The position numbers and the translations under genes were made by a program. The notes under the pieces were generated by a model that saw only the letters and a list, made by a program, of their open reading frames with translations, was not told where the DNA came from and ran no database searches. Below, in pieces: positions 1 through 11,817 of a DNA stretch of 64,000 bases; position 1 is the stretch's first letter; each line of letters starts with the position of its first letter. This DNA is from Acanthacorydalis orientalis (Eukaryota; Arthropoda; Insecta; Megaloptera; Corydalidae), in the NCBI GenBank assembly GCA_034766995.1, contig CM068322.1, forward strand, positions 7,868,089-7,932,088, given 5' to 3'.

Positions 1-730
1 TAGCGCGTTGTTTCAAGTCGTTCAAAACGGACACTGTTCATGAAAATCACGAACGTTTTTATATGGTCGCTTTTTGGCGAACAGTTCCGTTCGAAATACA
101 TCTTATCATTGTCAACGCAATTGTATTTTGAGGTATTTATAATTGTTTGCAGTTAAATAATTTTCGAGTTTACTTAGAGCGTTCGAATATAGGTAAACAC
201 TTTTATACGTTTAACGCCTTTATCGGTTATATATTTTAAAATTTCGATAGAAGAGGACACAAACTCTGTTTATATCATCAGATATGTTTATATGAAAATT
301 GTTCAAGAAATAAGATAAAATAAACTGGTAACGTTTCATATAAACACAGCCACATTATATACATATTCTCATCTTGTATATATTTGATTCATGTTATAAA
401 TACATTATAATCATTTACTACTATTTTATAGTTATAATACACATTTATGAACATGTTTATTACAAATAAAACATTTTTCATGTCTATATATTTTTTGCAC
501 GTTTTAAATCACACAGTGGCATGAAATCTGACAGTACAATATTAATATTGCACACGTGATGTTATTTCTGTATATTTATCTGTATGATGTATTTTTTTTA
601 TTAATTATTGTTCTATTGTGGTAAATTATTACTGTCAATATCTTCAACATTATTTTCTAACTTTTCGATATACCATTTCATTAATTCAAACTTTTTATCT
701 GAAAATTAAGTTTAGTTTTCAACAATGAAT

Positions 731-732
<2 letters not shown>
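1..732. other. No gene seen
   Basis: The first ~200 bp are richer in CG dinucleotides than the rest and might be the end of an exon or leader that begins outside the window. The remainder is plain AT-rich DNA. Confidence 0.4.

Positions 733-790
<58 letters not shown>
733..790. repeat. (TA)n microsatellite
   Basis: Pure TA, 29 units, directly abutting the left end of mariner 1. Confidence 0.97.
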
Positions 791-794
<4 letters not shown>

Positions 795-844
795 GTGTTG
801 GAATTAATTCGTAGCGTTTTCTTCATGAAAACAGATCGTTTATT

Positions 845-1175
845 TTAAATGAAATTGAAAAAAACATATCCAAAGTATTGCCCATCGTTAGCCACTACTT
901 TCTCCCATCTTTCGGGCAGGAGACGAATACCACGTCGGAAGAACTCCCTATTCTTTAGATGCAATCCACGAATCGACCAATTTTTTGCAATCTTCATACG
1001 AAGTGAGCTTCTGCCCAGACAGGCCATGACTCATCGATCGAATCAAGTGGTAATTAGAAGAAGCAATATCTGGAGAATACGGCGGGTGGGGTAGGACTTC
1101 CCATTTGAGCGTTTCGAAGTATGTTTTCACCGGTTTTGCGACGTGCGAACGAGCATTGTCATGCTGCAAAATCAC
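845..1175 (-). pseudogene. Mariner 1 transposase, C-terminal remnant
   Basis: ILQHDNARSHVAKPVKTYFE carries the second catalytic Asp; PYSPDIASSNYHL has Asn where the third Asp should be. A frame change follows (FFRRGIRLLPERWEKVVAND), the usual mariner C-terminus. Confidence 0.88.
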
Positions 1176-1305
1176 TTTGTCGTGTATTTCAAAGTATTCC
1201 GGCCGTTTTTACGTCAATACACGGCTCAAGCGCATCAATTGTAGTCGGTAGCGATCCCCAGTGATGGTTTCATTCGGTTTGAGCAGCTCATAGTAGATCA
1301 CACCC

Positions 1306-1884
1306 TTACGATTCCACCAAATACAGAGCATGATGGGATCCATGGATATTTGGCTTCGCCGCTGGTATTGATGGTTGGCCGGGCTTAACCCATGACTTTC
1401 TTCGCTTGGGATTGTCGTAATTGATCCACTTTTCATCGCCCGTGATAATTCGACGCAATAATCTCTTCCTTTTCTCCCGTTGAAGCAGCAGTTCACAGGT
1501 AGAAAAACGCCTTTCAACGTCCCTCGGTTTCAATACGTATGGAATCCAATTTCCTTGCTTTTGGATCATTTCCATGGCTTTAAGGCGTTTTCCTACCGTT
1601 GACAAGTCAACTCCCAACGATTCAAACAATTCTTGAAGTGTTTGACATGCTTCCAATTCTTCATCGTCGAACTTTTTCGGCTGTCCAGGTCGTTCCCTGT
1701 CTTCCAAGTCGAAATCACCACTTTTGAAACGTGCAAACCACTTCCGACACGTTTGTTCAGCTAGAGCCTGGTCACCATAAACTTCCACTAAAATACGGTG
1801 ACTTTCGGCACCACTTTTTTTCATGTTAAAGTAATGAAGTAAAACACCCCGCAAAGACAATTTATCCGGCACGAAATTCGACAT
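1306..1884 (-). pseudogene. Mariner 1 transposase, N-terminal and first catalytic region
   Basis: The longest intact piece is 192 codons, starting MSNFVPDKLSLRG. It holds the paired helix-turn-helix DNA-binding region and the first catalytic Asp ([19 protein letters not shown]). A frameshift near 1325 moves the continuation ([20 protein letters not shown]) to another frame. Confidence 0.9.
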
Positions 1885-2053
1885 ATTCGATAAGGTACAA
1901 AGTGTTGTTATTTACGCTTCAACCAAATGACATATACTGAAACTGACGCCTAAGGACAACTGTTTTACGGGGAATATTTGGTTAAAGGGAACAATGGAAG
2001 AATGTACTATCTACGCCATCTCTTGTAAAACGCTACGAAATAAATTCCAACAC

Positions 2054-2057
<4 letters not shown>

Positions 2058-2114
<57 letters not shown>
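2058..2114. repeat. (TA)n microsatellite
   Basis: Pure TA array on the right side of mariner 1; the mariner probably inserted into one longer array. Confidence 0.97.
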
Positions 2115-2116
<2 letters not shown>

Positions 2117-2156
2117 CAATAAGGGATAAATTCATGGTCAGTACTTCACTCTAAAT

Positions 2157-3406
2157 CAGTGGTGTCAAACTGATATATGAACATGGGCCACCAAATTCAG
2201 TTTAAAAGAGTCTACGGGCCGCAGATGAAAAAAAGTAGTTCAAAAAATTTTAGCCAGAGAAAAAACGTCTTTTATTTGTATTCTAAAAAAAATCATTTCA
2301 ATTTTACATTTATTTTTTCTTAAATGGATTTATAAAAATTAAAAAAATTACATTAATTATCGTTATTACTATCACTTGTTGCAACAAAATTTTAAATTAG
2401 AGAAATTAAAAAAAATAATATGTTTTACTAGAAACTTGGTATCTTTTGGCAGAAACTATTTTATAAATGCTGGATGTAATTTTTCGTGATAACGATATTT
2501 TTACTATAAATGTTAAATGATCAGTTGTCAATCCCGACCTGTATGAAGTCTTATTAGTCTTTAAAGGGGAAAATAATTGTTAACATAGGGTATGAACTAC
2601 GAAACATTGCCAAGATTCTTGCTGCAAACATGGGCATTTCAATAAAATGTTATGGCAAGTACAAATAAAAATCTGGAATACGAACTTCAGTATACTTTTC
2701 TTTTAGTACGTTGTTGCACTGAATTACAATCTATTCCATTTGTAATTACCTTTTGCTTCTTCAGTGTTAAAAGAAACAGCACTAAATAGTAAAAAATCAT
2801 TTTCACATGCTCTGAATCCTTCAAATCGGTTTGCAAATTGAAATAATAATTCTTGAATATTTGAAGCATATTTCTTAAAATCACAATCGTATTATGATTC
2901 TTTATATATTTGCAAATAGGAAAATGAACTAAATCTGAATTGATCATAAAATGGTGTTTCATACAATGTACTTTTATGATTTGCAGTGTTTTAAAAATGT
3001 ATTTTATATTTTTAGAATTCCATTTTATTATTTTAGTACCGTGTTGCACTGAATTTCAATTAATTCCATTTAGATATCTTTTTACTACCTCAGTGTTAAA
3101 AGAGAACAGATCACTTAATAGTTAAAAAATCATTTTCACATACTTTGAATCCTTCAAATCGATTTTTAAATTCAAATAATAATTCTTAAATATTTGAAGC
3201 ATATTTGCTAAAATCACAACCGTAATATAATTCTTGATAATTTTTGTAAGTAGTTAAATGAACTAAGTCGGAATTGACCATAAAGTGGCGTTCCATACAA
3301 TACACTTCTATAATAATCTGCAGTGTTTTAAAAATGTATTTATATATTTTTAGAATTCCATTTTATTTTTTAATAAAATCAACTTCAAACGTTTTTGACA
3401 CCACTG
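2157..3406. mobile_element. Complete non-autonomous hAT element with 8-bp target duplication
   Basis: It begins CAGTGGTGTCAAA and ends with its complement TTTTTGACACCACTG. The flanking 8-mers CTCTAAAT (2149-2156 and 3407-3414) are identical. The length is 1,250 bp and there is no transposase. The inside holds a ~330-bp imperfect tandem duplication (about 2705-3033 and 3034-3370). Confidence 0.93.
2705..3370. repeat. Two-copy tandem repeat (~330 bp) inside the hAT
   Basis: Blocks GTTGCACTGAATT..., TTCAAATCG/GTTTT and GCAGTGTTTTAAAAATGTAT recur in the same order about 330 bp apart. The copies differ by scattered substitutions and small indels. Confidence 0.8.
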
Positions 3407-4124
3407 CTCTAAATTATCTTAATCTAATGATGCACAATTAATCGATAAAACGAGGAACGTTTTCGATTAGTAATCAATTTTGAAATGGAATGGAATGGAC
3501 TGATTTAAAATGGGTTATTATTGGAGAAAATATCGAATGCATTTTATTTATTTATCACGTTCTATAGTTCAGGCCGTGGGTGCAGAAGTGTATAAATAGG
3601 TGCCAAAAATATTGATAATTGTAATAATTAGGTGCCAAAAATATTGAAGGTTGAGATATAAGTAATTGAAAATACGATCTTGAAAAAGTATTAAACAAGA
3701 ATTAAAATAAAGGTTTAAATCTCATTTGGTACTAGAAATAGAAGATTTTCTCTTTTTTAATATTAGAAATGATATCAGATCACGTCATGACTTACTCATA
3801 TACTACAACTAATGTATATTACTTATCTCCTCGTAAAAATGGTGTGTAAAATAAGAAAGATGTTTCATTTATTAAATGTGCCCATTGAAAACTTGTACTA
3901 CGTACAGAAAGAATGTATCGATAGAAAAAAAATCTGTTGCATCGCAACAAATTTGTGAAATGTACGTTGAGTATTTAGTTAAGTTTTAAAAATGGTCATT
4001 GATTGGTAAATACTCGTTTACAAATAGGTTAAGCAGAATTATAAATTTTGAACGACTATTCTAACTAGAGAAACCTTGCATTTTTAAATATTCCTCTTTC
4101 AATCGGTCTTAAAAGAAAGTTATA

Positions 4125-4203
4125 TTAGGTTGATGGAATAATAATTGCGGTTATGACTTACAAATTCATAACAAAAACCGCAATTATTTTCCTACCGACC
4201 TAA
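4125..4203. mobile_element. MADE1-like 79-bp MITE
   Basis: TTAGGTTGATGGAATAATAA...GCGGTT at the left and AACCGCAATTATTTTCCTAC...GACCTAA at the right form inverted repeats of ~35 bp around a short spacer, flanked by TA (4123-4124 and 4204-4205). Nearly the whole element is terminal repeat. Confidence 0.92.
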
Positions 4204-4459
4204 TATTATTTGTGTTGCATGCAATACACTAAACTGGCTAAAAGAACTGAACCGTTCGTTTTCTCTAAGATTTGATCAAATGATTCACCAAAATGATATA
4301 AATATAATTAGGAGCATTTATATTTTTTGTTATTTTTTCGTTTTTATTAAATAATGTAGTGTTTTTTGTTAAAAAATACGCGTCATTTTACATATCATCA
4401 TGAATGATATGTAAAATGAATCACTGAAATGAGTGGACTTAATAAAATTAATTAGTGGA

Positions 4460-6098
4460 CTTAATAAAGCAAGGGCCGAATTTAGGAAGCATAACAAACG
4501 AAGACTGGGTACACCATTTTAAAGACCTCTTAGAAGAAAAACGTTATCACTTTATGCAAGAACAACATCCAATAATTGGTTACTCAAGTCGCATAAACCT
4601 CCAAGTATAAGTCCAAAAATCAATAAAAGACATGAAACTAAAGAAATCCCCGGGTCCAGGAGGAATAGACCCAGAATTCATAAAATACGGATCTGAAAAA
4701 CTGGTAAACATGTTAACATCTTTATTTGGAAGATATCTGGATGGCGAAGAAACGCCAATTGAATGGAGGACTTCCTACATATCAACCATCTACAAAAAAA
4801 GGCGCTAAAGATGATCCAAAAAACTATCGTGGTATGGCTGTCATACCAACACTAGGAAGAATATATTCCCGAATTCTTAGAAATATATTAAAGAAGGATA
4901 TTAAAAACAAACAACCCGAGGAACAAGCAAGATTCCGGGCTGGAAGATCCACGACAGACAACCTATTTACTTTAAAAAATAGCGTTGGAAAAAAGAAATC
5001 AACGAAATAGAGAGACACACATAGCCTTTATAGACCTGGCAAAAGCCTATGATAGCGTTCCAGTATCACAATTATGGAAAGAAATGGAAAAGCTTGGTAT
5101 AAGATCGACATTAATCCATACTGTCAGTCTTACTATAAAAATAATTATGCCGCAGTAAAAATTGGAACATCATTGACGGAATCCTTTAAAACAACAAAAG
5201 AATTGAGACAGGGATGTTGTCTCTCTCCGACCTTATTTAAAATATACTTAGACCAATCTATTACAGGGTGGGCTCATAAATGTAAGAATATGGGATTTCA
5301 GGTGGGAGATGACAATTTATATACCCTTTATTTAGCTTACGATCAGGTGTTGCTTGCAGAAGACGAACAAGATCTCAGCTATACGGTCAGAAAGCTGTGT
5401 GAAGAATATGGAAAAGCAGGTCTTAAAATAAATCTTAATGAATGCGAATATCTAGTAGTTGGAAATAATGACTGTGGAAACCTACCACTGGAAAACGATA
5501 TAATAAAAGGCGTCGATAAAGCCAAGTACTTAGGAGTAATTTTTAATAAACAAGGAACGAGTAGAGACGAAATGCAAGAAAGAATTACCAAATGCAGAAA
5601 GACCATAGGCACACTCAACCCATTACTATGGGAAAGAAATATTAGAAAAACTACAAAGCTTGAACTATACAAAACAATTGTCCAAAGTATCCTAATATAT
5701 GGCTCAGTAGTATGGGATCTAAATAAATTACATAGAAAAAAACTACTAGTCACAGAAATGGACTTTTTGAGAAGAAGCTGCAGAAGATCGAGACTTAAAA
5801 GAGTCAGAAATGCAGACATTAGAAGGGAAATGAATACTGCAGGAGATATAATTGACTATATTGAGAAGAAACAACTGCCATGGTTCGGACACACAAAACG
5901 AATGGATGAAGTGAGATGACCAAGGAGGATATTAGAGTGGATACCGCCAGAAAGGAGAAAGAGAGGACGACCGAGAAGAAGTTGGAGAGACGACGTTGTA
6001 GAGGCAATAGAAACAAGAAACTTAGATGAAGAAATGTGCTATGACAGAAGGAATTGGAAACTGGGGACGGAGAGGCGGCGACAGCCGTAAACAATCCG

Positions 6099-6100
<2 letters not shown>
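4460..6100 (+). mobile_element. RTE-like non-LTR retrotransposon, 5'-truncated, degenerate
   Basis: Frames joined in order read NLGSITNEDWVHHFKDLLEE, KKSPGPGGIDPEFIKYGSE, NYRGMAVIPTLGRIYSRIL, then AFIDLAKAYDSVPVSQLW (RT palm A), RQGCCLSPTLFKIYL, LAYDQVLLAEDEQ, KYLGVIF, LIYGSVVW and WFGHTKRMDE. That is the reverse transcriptase and C-terminal region of an RTE-type element. The catalytic ADD of motif C is AYD (first Asp to Tyr). Stops and frameshifts interrupt it, and the 5' half with endonuclease is absent. It ends in (TA)n, a usual 3' tail for such LINEs. Confidence 0.9.
5074..5919 (+). pseudogene. Reverse transcriptase remnant of the RTE-like LINE
   Basis: The longest frame has 281 codons and runs from the palm region to WFGHTKRMDEVR. 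After a stop the same frame continues PRRILEWIPPERRKRGRPRR, the usual RTE C-terminal tail. The altered motif C (AYD) would abolish polymerase activity. Confidence 0.9.

Positions 6101-6145
<45 letters not shown>
6100..6145. repeat. (TA)n tail of the RTE-like LINE
   Basis: The array starts immediately after the LINE's 3' end (CAATCCGT), as expected for a microsatellite tail. Confidence 0.93.
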
Positions 6146-6148
<3 letters not shown>

Positions 6149-6497
6149 AAATTTGTAAATTGTTTATTTAACAGGCATAATTTTACCTATATAAAATAGG
6201 TACAAAATGTATGGAGCGTTCTGAGACTCGTCTATTTCGCTGATCTGGAATTGTCTGTAAATAACTATCCCTAATAGCCTGATATCGTACTGATTATCTC
6301 TTGAAAAATATGTAACCGTGTGAAGTGAATGTTAACGATTGATATCAGCGTATGGTTGTAGATGTTGATATGCACATTTATTTGCTAAAAATAAAAATCA
6401 TTTTTTGATAACGATCTTGCTTATTAATTGAAAAGTGTATAGGTCTATAATTTGTCAATTTCGGCGATTCCGAATATTTTTTCTCGAAGATCGAGAT

Positions 6498-7335
6498 GAG
6501 GGGCACTTAAACTATGGCCCGCGAGCCAAATCCGGCGCGCGAAAGGTTTTTATGTGCCCCACGGATACATTGGATATTATATACACGTATCCCTTAATAT
6601 AATCCTGTTCGAGATATTCTTTTATCGCTAATACGTCGCAGAAAAATTGACGATACAAATATGCAATTAGAGTTAATAGATTTGCAAATTGATGTTACAC
6701 TGAAATCTCTGTTTCAAAATGAAATTTTAATTGGATCCCATTCTTTGTTGCCTGAAAATAATTAGAGCAATATTAAGAACTTTTCGAGGAAAGTGATCTT
6801 CATATTCGGTAGCACCTATATTAGTGACCAGACGTTCTCCAGAATGAAGTATATTAAATCAAAAAACCGGTCAAGATTGAAAGATAACCATTTGAAAGAT
6901 TTGTAAAAAATAGGTATTCCGAACTTAACACCAAATATTGAAGAAGTAATTCAAAGATCAATAAAGCAGGCTCGTTCTTCACATTAGTACTTTTTAATAC
7001 TTGTGTCATTCTTGAGGAATTCCTTTAATACCATCCTGATTCTTGACGTATTTTTTTAAAACTACATGTAAATAAATAAAAATGCTTTCTTTTCTTATGC
7101 CTATTTTCTGGCCAAACAACCTTTACTTATCCATATTTAATTATTGTTATGCATCATATTTGATATATTTGCATTCTTTTATTTTCTTACGAATAAAAAC
7201 TCTTCCATTTATGTATTTCTAAGTATGCTATGTATACTTATAGGAAAATAAAGTAGGTGTTCTTTTAGATTCGACCCACCTAGCACTTTCAATGTACTTT
7301 TGTGGCCCTCCTCTCAAAAAATTTTGAGACCACTG
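6498..7335 (+). mobile_element. hAT remnant with transposase C-terminus
   Basis: The ends GGGGCACTTAAACTATGGCC and ...TTTTGAGACCACTG are imperfect inverted hAT termini. At ~6802-6987 on the + strand the frame reads IFGSTYISDQTFSRMKYIKS, a stop, then GIPNLTPNIEEVIQRSIKQA and TAG. This is the hAT dimerisation domain and C-terminus. The rest of the transposase is gone. Confidence 0.8.
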
Positions 7336-7474
7336 GTTAGAGGATGTAAAAAAATCTAAATTTAAATTATTGAAGGAGTGAAAAGTTTAAGTGTGAAAGT
7401 GAATATAGCCAGTGTCAAAAGTATATTGCGAAATTATTATTAATCTTAGATAATCCTGTTTTCTTCTTACAGGA

Positions 7475-7740
7475 TAGTGTGCCGATTCACACAGCGAGAA
7501 TAAAAAAAACACGTTCAATAACAGAATATAAAATCTTGAAACGCTCTATTTGAATTTCCTGATTTAAGTATCATTAAAAATTGTTTGAGAGTAGCAAAAT
7601 AATTATCTAGGCACAGACTGAATGAAGTTTGCATCAACAGAAAAGTTGTAAAAAATACAACAGCGTTTTTATAAAAGTGGTGTACAAATCTCTTTCAAAC
7701 TATTAGGTTTTGTTAGTTGATGACATGCGTTTAAACCCCA
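7475..7740 (+). mobile_element. Tc1-like transposase scrap
   Basis: QDSVPIHTARIKKTRSITEY followed after a shift by ISPDL-like and IIKNCL resembles the Tc1 block QDNAPIHTA...SPDLNPIENLW. The third acidic residue position is Lys here. No termini were found. Confidence 0.5.
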
Positions 7741-8259
7741 AATAATTAACTAACTAATGATGTTTAGTACAATTTAAAATTATCGAAAAGTTATTAGAAA
7801 TGAATATGAATAAACATTTTGTAACAAACGTGTTTCATGATTTTGTTATTTTATCGTAGGTTTTGTGTCCTCGTTAATTTTTTTTGTTCTACCTTTAAAA
7901 TTCATCAAGATTTGCTTACGTGAATATGTATGATATGAGAATTGAACTGATTTTTACTGGCATAAGTTGTATTTTTATCATTGGCATCTTTAAACAGTAT
8001 ATATCTTATATCCTTCCCTCAAAATTAACCAAAAAATATATAATTTACCACAAATAATTAATTTATGTAGCTTTAAACGTTTCCATTCTTTTTATTAGCT
8101 TATAATCATTTTCGCTGTAATGTAAACTTGTATAAGTTGTACATTTCAGAAAACAATCTGAGTTGGTTTTTTGTCGCATAATGTATATATTATTAAATAC
8201 AATGCAAAATGCGATATATCAACAAGAATAGAGACATAGTTTTATAAAAATGCATACGA

Positions 8260-8840
8260 TAGTAATCGACGCATCGATTGTTCCAATTTAAGTCGCCTTA
8301 TTGTCCAACCAATAGATAAAAAAAGAAAGGCGAGCACTTTTCTCATGCTTTGTAGTGTTCATTTGCTTAGTTGTATATGCGTGACCTAGATATTTAATCC
8401 ATTATATGAAGATGACCACGTATGACCGAGGAACAATCGGATTGATAAATGAATAAATCTCGTTATGTTCTGTTTCGTGTTTAGTCTTGTTTTTGTTCAA
8501 CTCGACTTCTAAAATGATTGTGCTGTTTCGTCGCGAATCTTTACACGTTCAAAAAACAGTCGATTCTTTCGTGGCTAGCCTGAACGCAGTCAGTTTTCAA
8601 GAACGTACTAAACATTACGAACTCGAACTTGGTCCGTCGCATTCCATTTTCATTTCAATTAATTGTTTCATTTACTTGCATATATCGTTGTCGAAAACGT
8701 GACAGCGCAAAAGCGAAGTTCCTTTTATGTGTTCCAAGGAAGGTATGGATATACAAAATTGGAACTAGAAGTTTCGAGATAAAAATCTATTCCTTTTATA
8801 CTGCGGATATTTCCGAATTTAGAAAGTGTTAAGGTAGTTC
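8260..8840 (+). other. Possible upstream leader exon region, unproven
   Basis: Moderately GC-rich DNA with a CCAAT box near 8319 and a donor-like AAG|GTATGG at about 8741. A 71-codon frame (8487-8702) resembles nothing known. It could supply the missing 5' exon of the NFAT-like gene, but no feature fixes that. Confidence 0.2.
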
Positions 8841-10189
8841 TTTGTTAATTGCTTACATCCCGCATAGTATCTCTATTATTTCTGGAAATAATTGTGGAAG
8901 TAAGTAATTGGACGGTATTTTAAATTTTGTACCACGAATGATTTAATATCTCCTAAAATTTTGAGTAACGATTTCATTCCAAAACACTTTAACTTTGGAA
9001 ACATTCATAAATCGTCCGGTGCCAGCCCAAAAGAGTAAAGTGGGTTGTTGTCTATCATAAATTGTTTTATATCGTTTATTTCATCATTAAAATCCAAATA
9101 CCTGAACGAAAGAAGCATTTGGTGCTTTGTCATGGTATAGAATCTATGAGTAATCTTTCTATCAAATCAAAAAATAATTTTATTAATCATAAAGTAGTAT
9201 ACATGGCCTTGTGTGGCCGGATAAAGGTTTTGCGGTGCTCTTACCGTTGCCGGTAGTTATCCGCGGTTAAAAATTATATGTTGTGTGGGGAGTTGTTGAA
9301 ATTTTTTAATTGTCTCTGCGTTTTTTTCCAGGAAAAAAATGTCAAAAAAACGGGAATAATCTTTCTACAGTTGCTTTGATTTGTATATGACGGACTCGGT
9401 CGGGTCGTTTTAATGCCTACACATAGATCATTAAATTTGTAGTTGCTTCGTCAGGCACAAATTCATTGTGAATGACACTACGAAGAGAGATAAAATTATT
9501 AACATTATTTTTGTATTAGATTGAAGTAGTCATGACTTTTTCGACTTACAATTAGGAGTATTTTACGATTTCGATAGGGCGACGTTCGGACTTCAGAAAT
9601 TCATTTTTGAATTTTTACTTTTCTTAATCCAGTTATCTATTTAGAATCGCGTTCGATTAGTTCTAACTTAATTCCTAAACTTATTAACTTTTGCTTCCAC
9701 ATCGAATTAGATTTAAAATCTTTCAAATGTATTTCAGTATCATGTAAATCTATCCATTCCAAAATTCATCTCATTAAAGTTAAAGTAAAATCTGTGAAAA
9801 AAAAAAAAACATTAATATGGCGATTCTGTCAACATGTAATGACTATAACTGATTATACTCATTTTTTCCATGTACACACATACTAACTTCATCCAAAAAT
9901 GTAACAAAATGTTGCATTAAATGCTGGTTAATATTGCGTGCTTTGATTATATTCAAAACAAAAGATAACAGTAAATTTCTACCTTCAACCCCACAACTTT
10001 CAAAGATTTCTTTTGATCGCTTTAAAATAGGCGGCCGCTAAAATGGGTAAATCCATATATTTATTATTACTTTGGCTTGTTAATAGTGAAATACAAGTAC
10101 AGTTGGAGCCTTCATTAATTATCGTAGGTAAAAACTGGTCTTTACTCTTTTTTGTGTAATTGAATCCGTAATTTTCATGTACCCAGTGT
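8841..10189. other. Non-coding stretch
   Basis: AT-rich. A short inverted pair CCGGATAA / TTATCCGCGG at 9217-9266 may be a transposon scrap. No gene. Confidence 0.4.
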
Positions 10190-10560
10190 CACTTGTGTGA
10201 TTGAGATGAGTATTTTAACTCATTGTCAAAACTGGTCTTTCCTCATTTGTCAAAACTGGTCTAGTCATTTTGAAGTGACAGGGGCACCTTTTTCGTCCCT
10301 GATGAAATGGCATTTTGCAGCCGCTATCTTCATTTTTTTGAAAAACTATTCACCCGTTTTAATTAAGAGATTAAGAAAAATCGTTTGACACTTTGGTTAT
10401 CGAAATCGGCCCAACCGTTTGGGCTCTAGGTGGGAACAAATGAACATTGTTACATACATGCACACACACACGCGAAATATTAACATACATACACACGAAA
10501 AGCATTATCCTTCTCCTGTCGGCTTCACCGTAGTCAGGTTAAAAGTTTCACTTCAAATTT
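10190..10560 (+). repeat. Probable 3' end of a retroelement or other repeat
   Basis: Repeated GTCAAAACTGGTCT motifs are followed by ATCGGCCCAACCGTTTGGGC and ACATACATACACAC-type runs, then CCTTCTCCTGTCGGCTTCAC. This order recurs at the 3' ends of insect LINEs as I recall. No coding part is present. Confidence 0.4.
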
Positions 10561-11817
10561 CATACAAAGGTATGATATTTTAGAAGTTATAACCATTTTT
10601 GTAAAGCACTGCAACATAGTCGAAAACCTTAAAATATGCCGGTTACATGTACCAATTTTCGTGCAAACAGCACTGACCGTATAGTGTTAAGACATTCATT
10701 TTTTTCTGATTTATCTTTTTATGCGAGAATTGGTAACCACATTCAAGTAATCGATTCCTTCAATTTATCTAAAAAACAATTTATTTAAATAAATAATCTA
10801 TTCTTCACATTGGATGCTCATGTAATAAGCAAATCATTCCAGAGTTGGTTATCGTTAATCTCATGGTAAATATTAAAAGATCTTTTCTCTAGACGTTAAT
10901 AATTTACTCATACCACCTAATATTACAGTAATACTTCCTTTGGATGATGTCGGTGTATGAAGGACAGATTACTAAAATACATCCTAAATAGTGAAGTATT
11001 CTCGATTGCTCTATGAAAGTCGATACGATTATTTCATTGGATTATTTATTATAATATTACTTTCTTCTCGCTCATAGCATTACTTAACAATGTTGTCACT
11101 TTATCGTCTCGAACGAAAAATCAATTAATTCAAATTGCATGCGAAGTCATTCAAACGCATTGTGAACGTACATGCAACGCGACCGACCGGTCGTCAGTGC
11201 CGACGTTCCATTACGATTGATGTTGTTTTCATGAAAATTCAATAACGTTATACTACACACTCCATTGAATGTAAATGAAAATAGACATTCATTTTCGTGC
11301 TCTTTTCATAATAACTTGAAATTTATGTTTGATATTTTTCGAAATTTATTCGCAGCCTGTGTTGTGAGTTTTGTATCGTGTTTCATTACCGAAAATATTT
11401 TTCGTCTCTAAATAAAAGAGAGATAATTCTTTAAATGAAGAACAATGGAAAAAGATCTACTCATTATTAATATTTTTAATATTTTTATTTTTAAATATAG
11501 TTTGTTTATGAAATTCAAAAAAAAATGTTATTCGATTCAATTTCTTTTCTTTTTAACAAACAGCGAAATTTTACATTTTCAGCAAAATATACAAGTTTTT
11601 CCTGATAACACATCAAATATCATGTATTACAATAGTATAATTGTCAATATTTACTATATGAATGAAAAGCTGCATATTTTTAGTACCATCTCTTGACTTA
11701 ATATCTGTATGATATCTAAATTGACTGTACGTTTAGTAATAAAGTAATAATTGATAAGAAGAGCTATATTTCATAATAAATTCTCTAAGAGAGTATTTAA
11801 TAAAGTCACGTCATGTA
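10561..11817. other. Non-coding stretch
   Basis: Mostly AT-rich. A small CpG cluster near 11165-11215 includes CGACCGGTCG. An 83-codon frame at 11445-11696 has the Ile/Phe/Asn composition of random AT-rich DNA. Confidence 0.45.

Larger units (their letters stand above)
791..2057 (-). mobile_element. Mariner element 1 (degenerate transposase on minus strand)
   Basis: Inverted ends TTGGGTGTTGGAATTAATTC (left) and, reverse-complemented, TTTGGTGTTGGAATTTATTTC (right, shortened: 20 of these bases match the left apart from small gaps) are flanked by TA inside long (TA)n arrays. At 1,267 bp it is about full mariner length. The transposase starts near 1884 with MSNFVPDKLSLRGVLLHYFN and runs leftward through GDEKW, then HDNARSHV and the final GRRIRLLPERWEKVV region, but frameshifts split it into several frames. 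The third catalytic Asp of the DD34D triad is Asn (SSNYHL instead of SDYHL), so it is inactive. Subfamily is mauritiana/cecropia-like by eye. Confidence 0.93.

Noticed and set aside
9217..9266. Short hairpin CCGGATAA / TTATCCGCGG as a regulatory RNA
   Set aside because: Arms are short and imperfect; more likely a transposon scrap.
11445..11696. 83-codon frame rich in Ile, Phe and Asn
   Set aside because: Composition equals random AT-rich DNA; no motif, no splice or promoter context.
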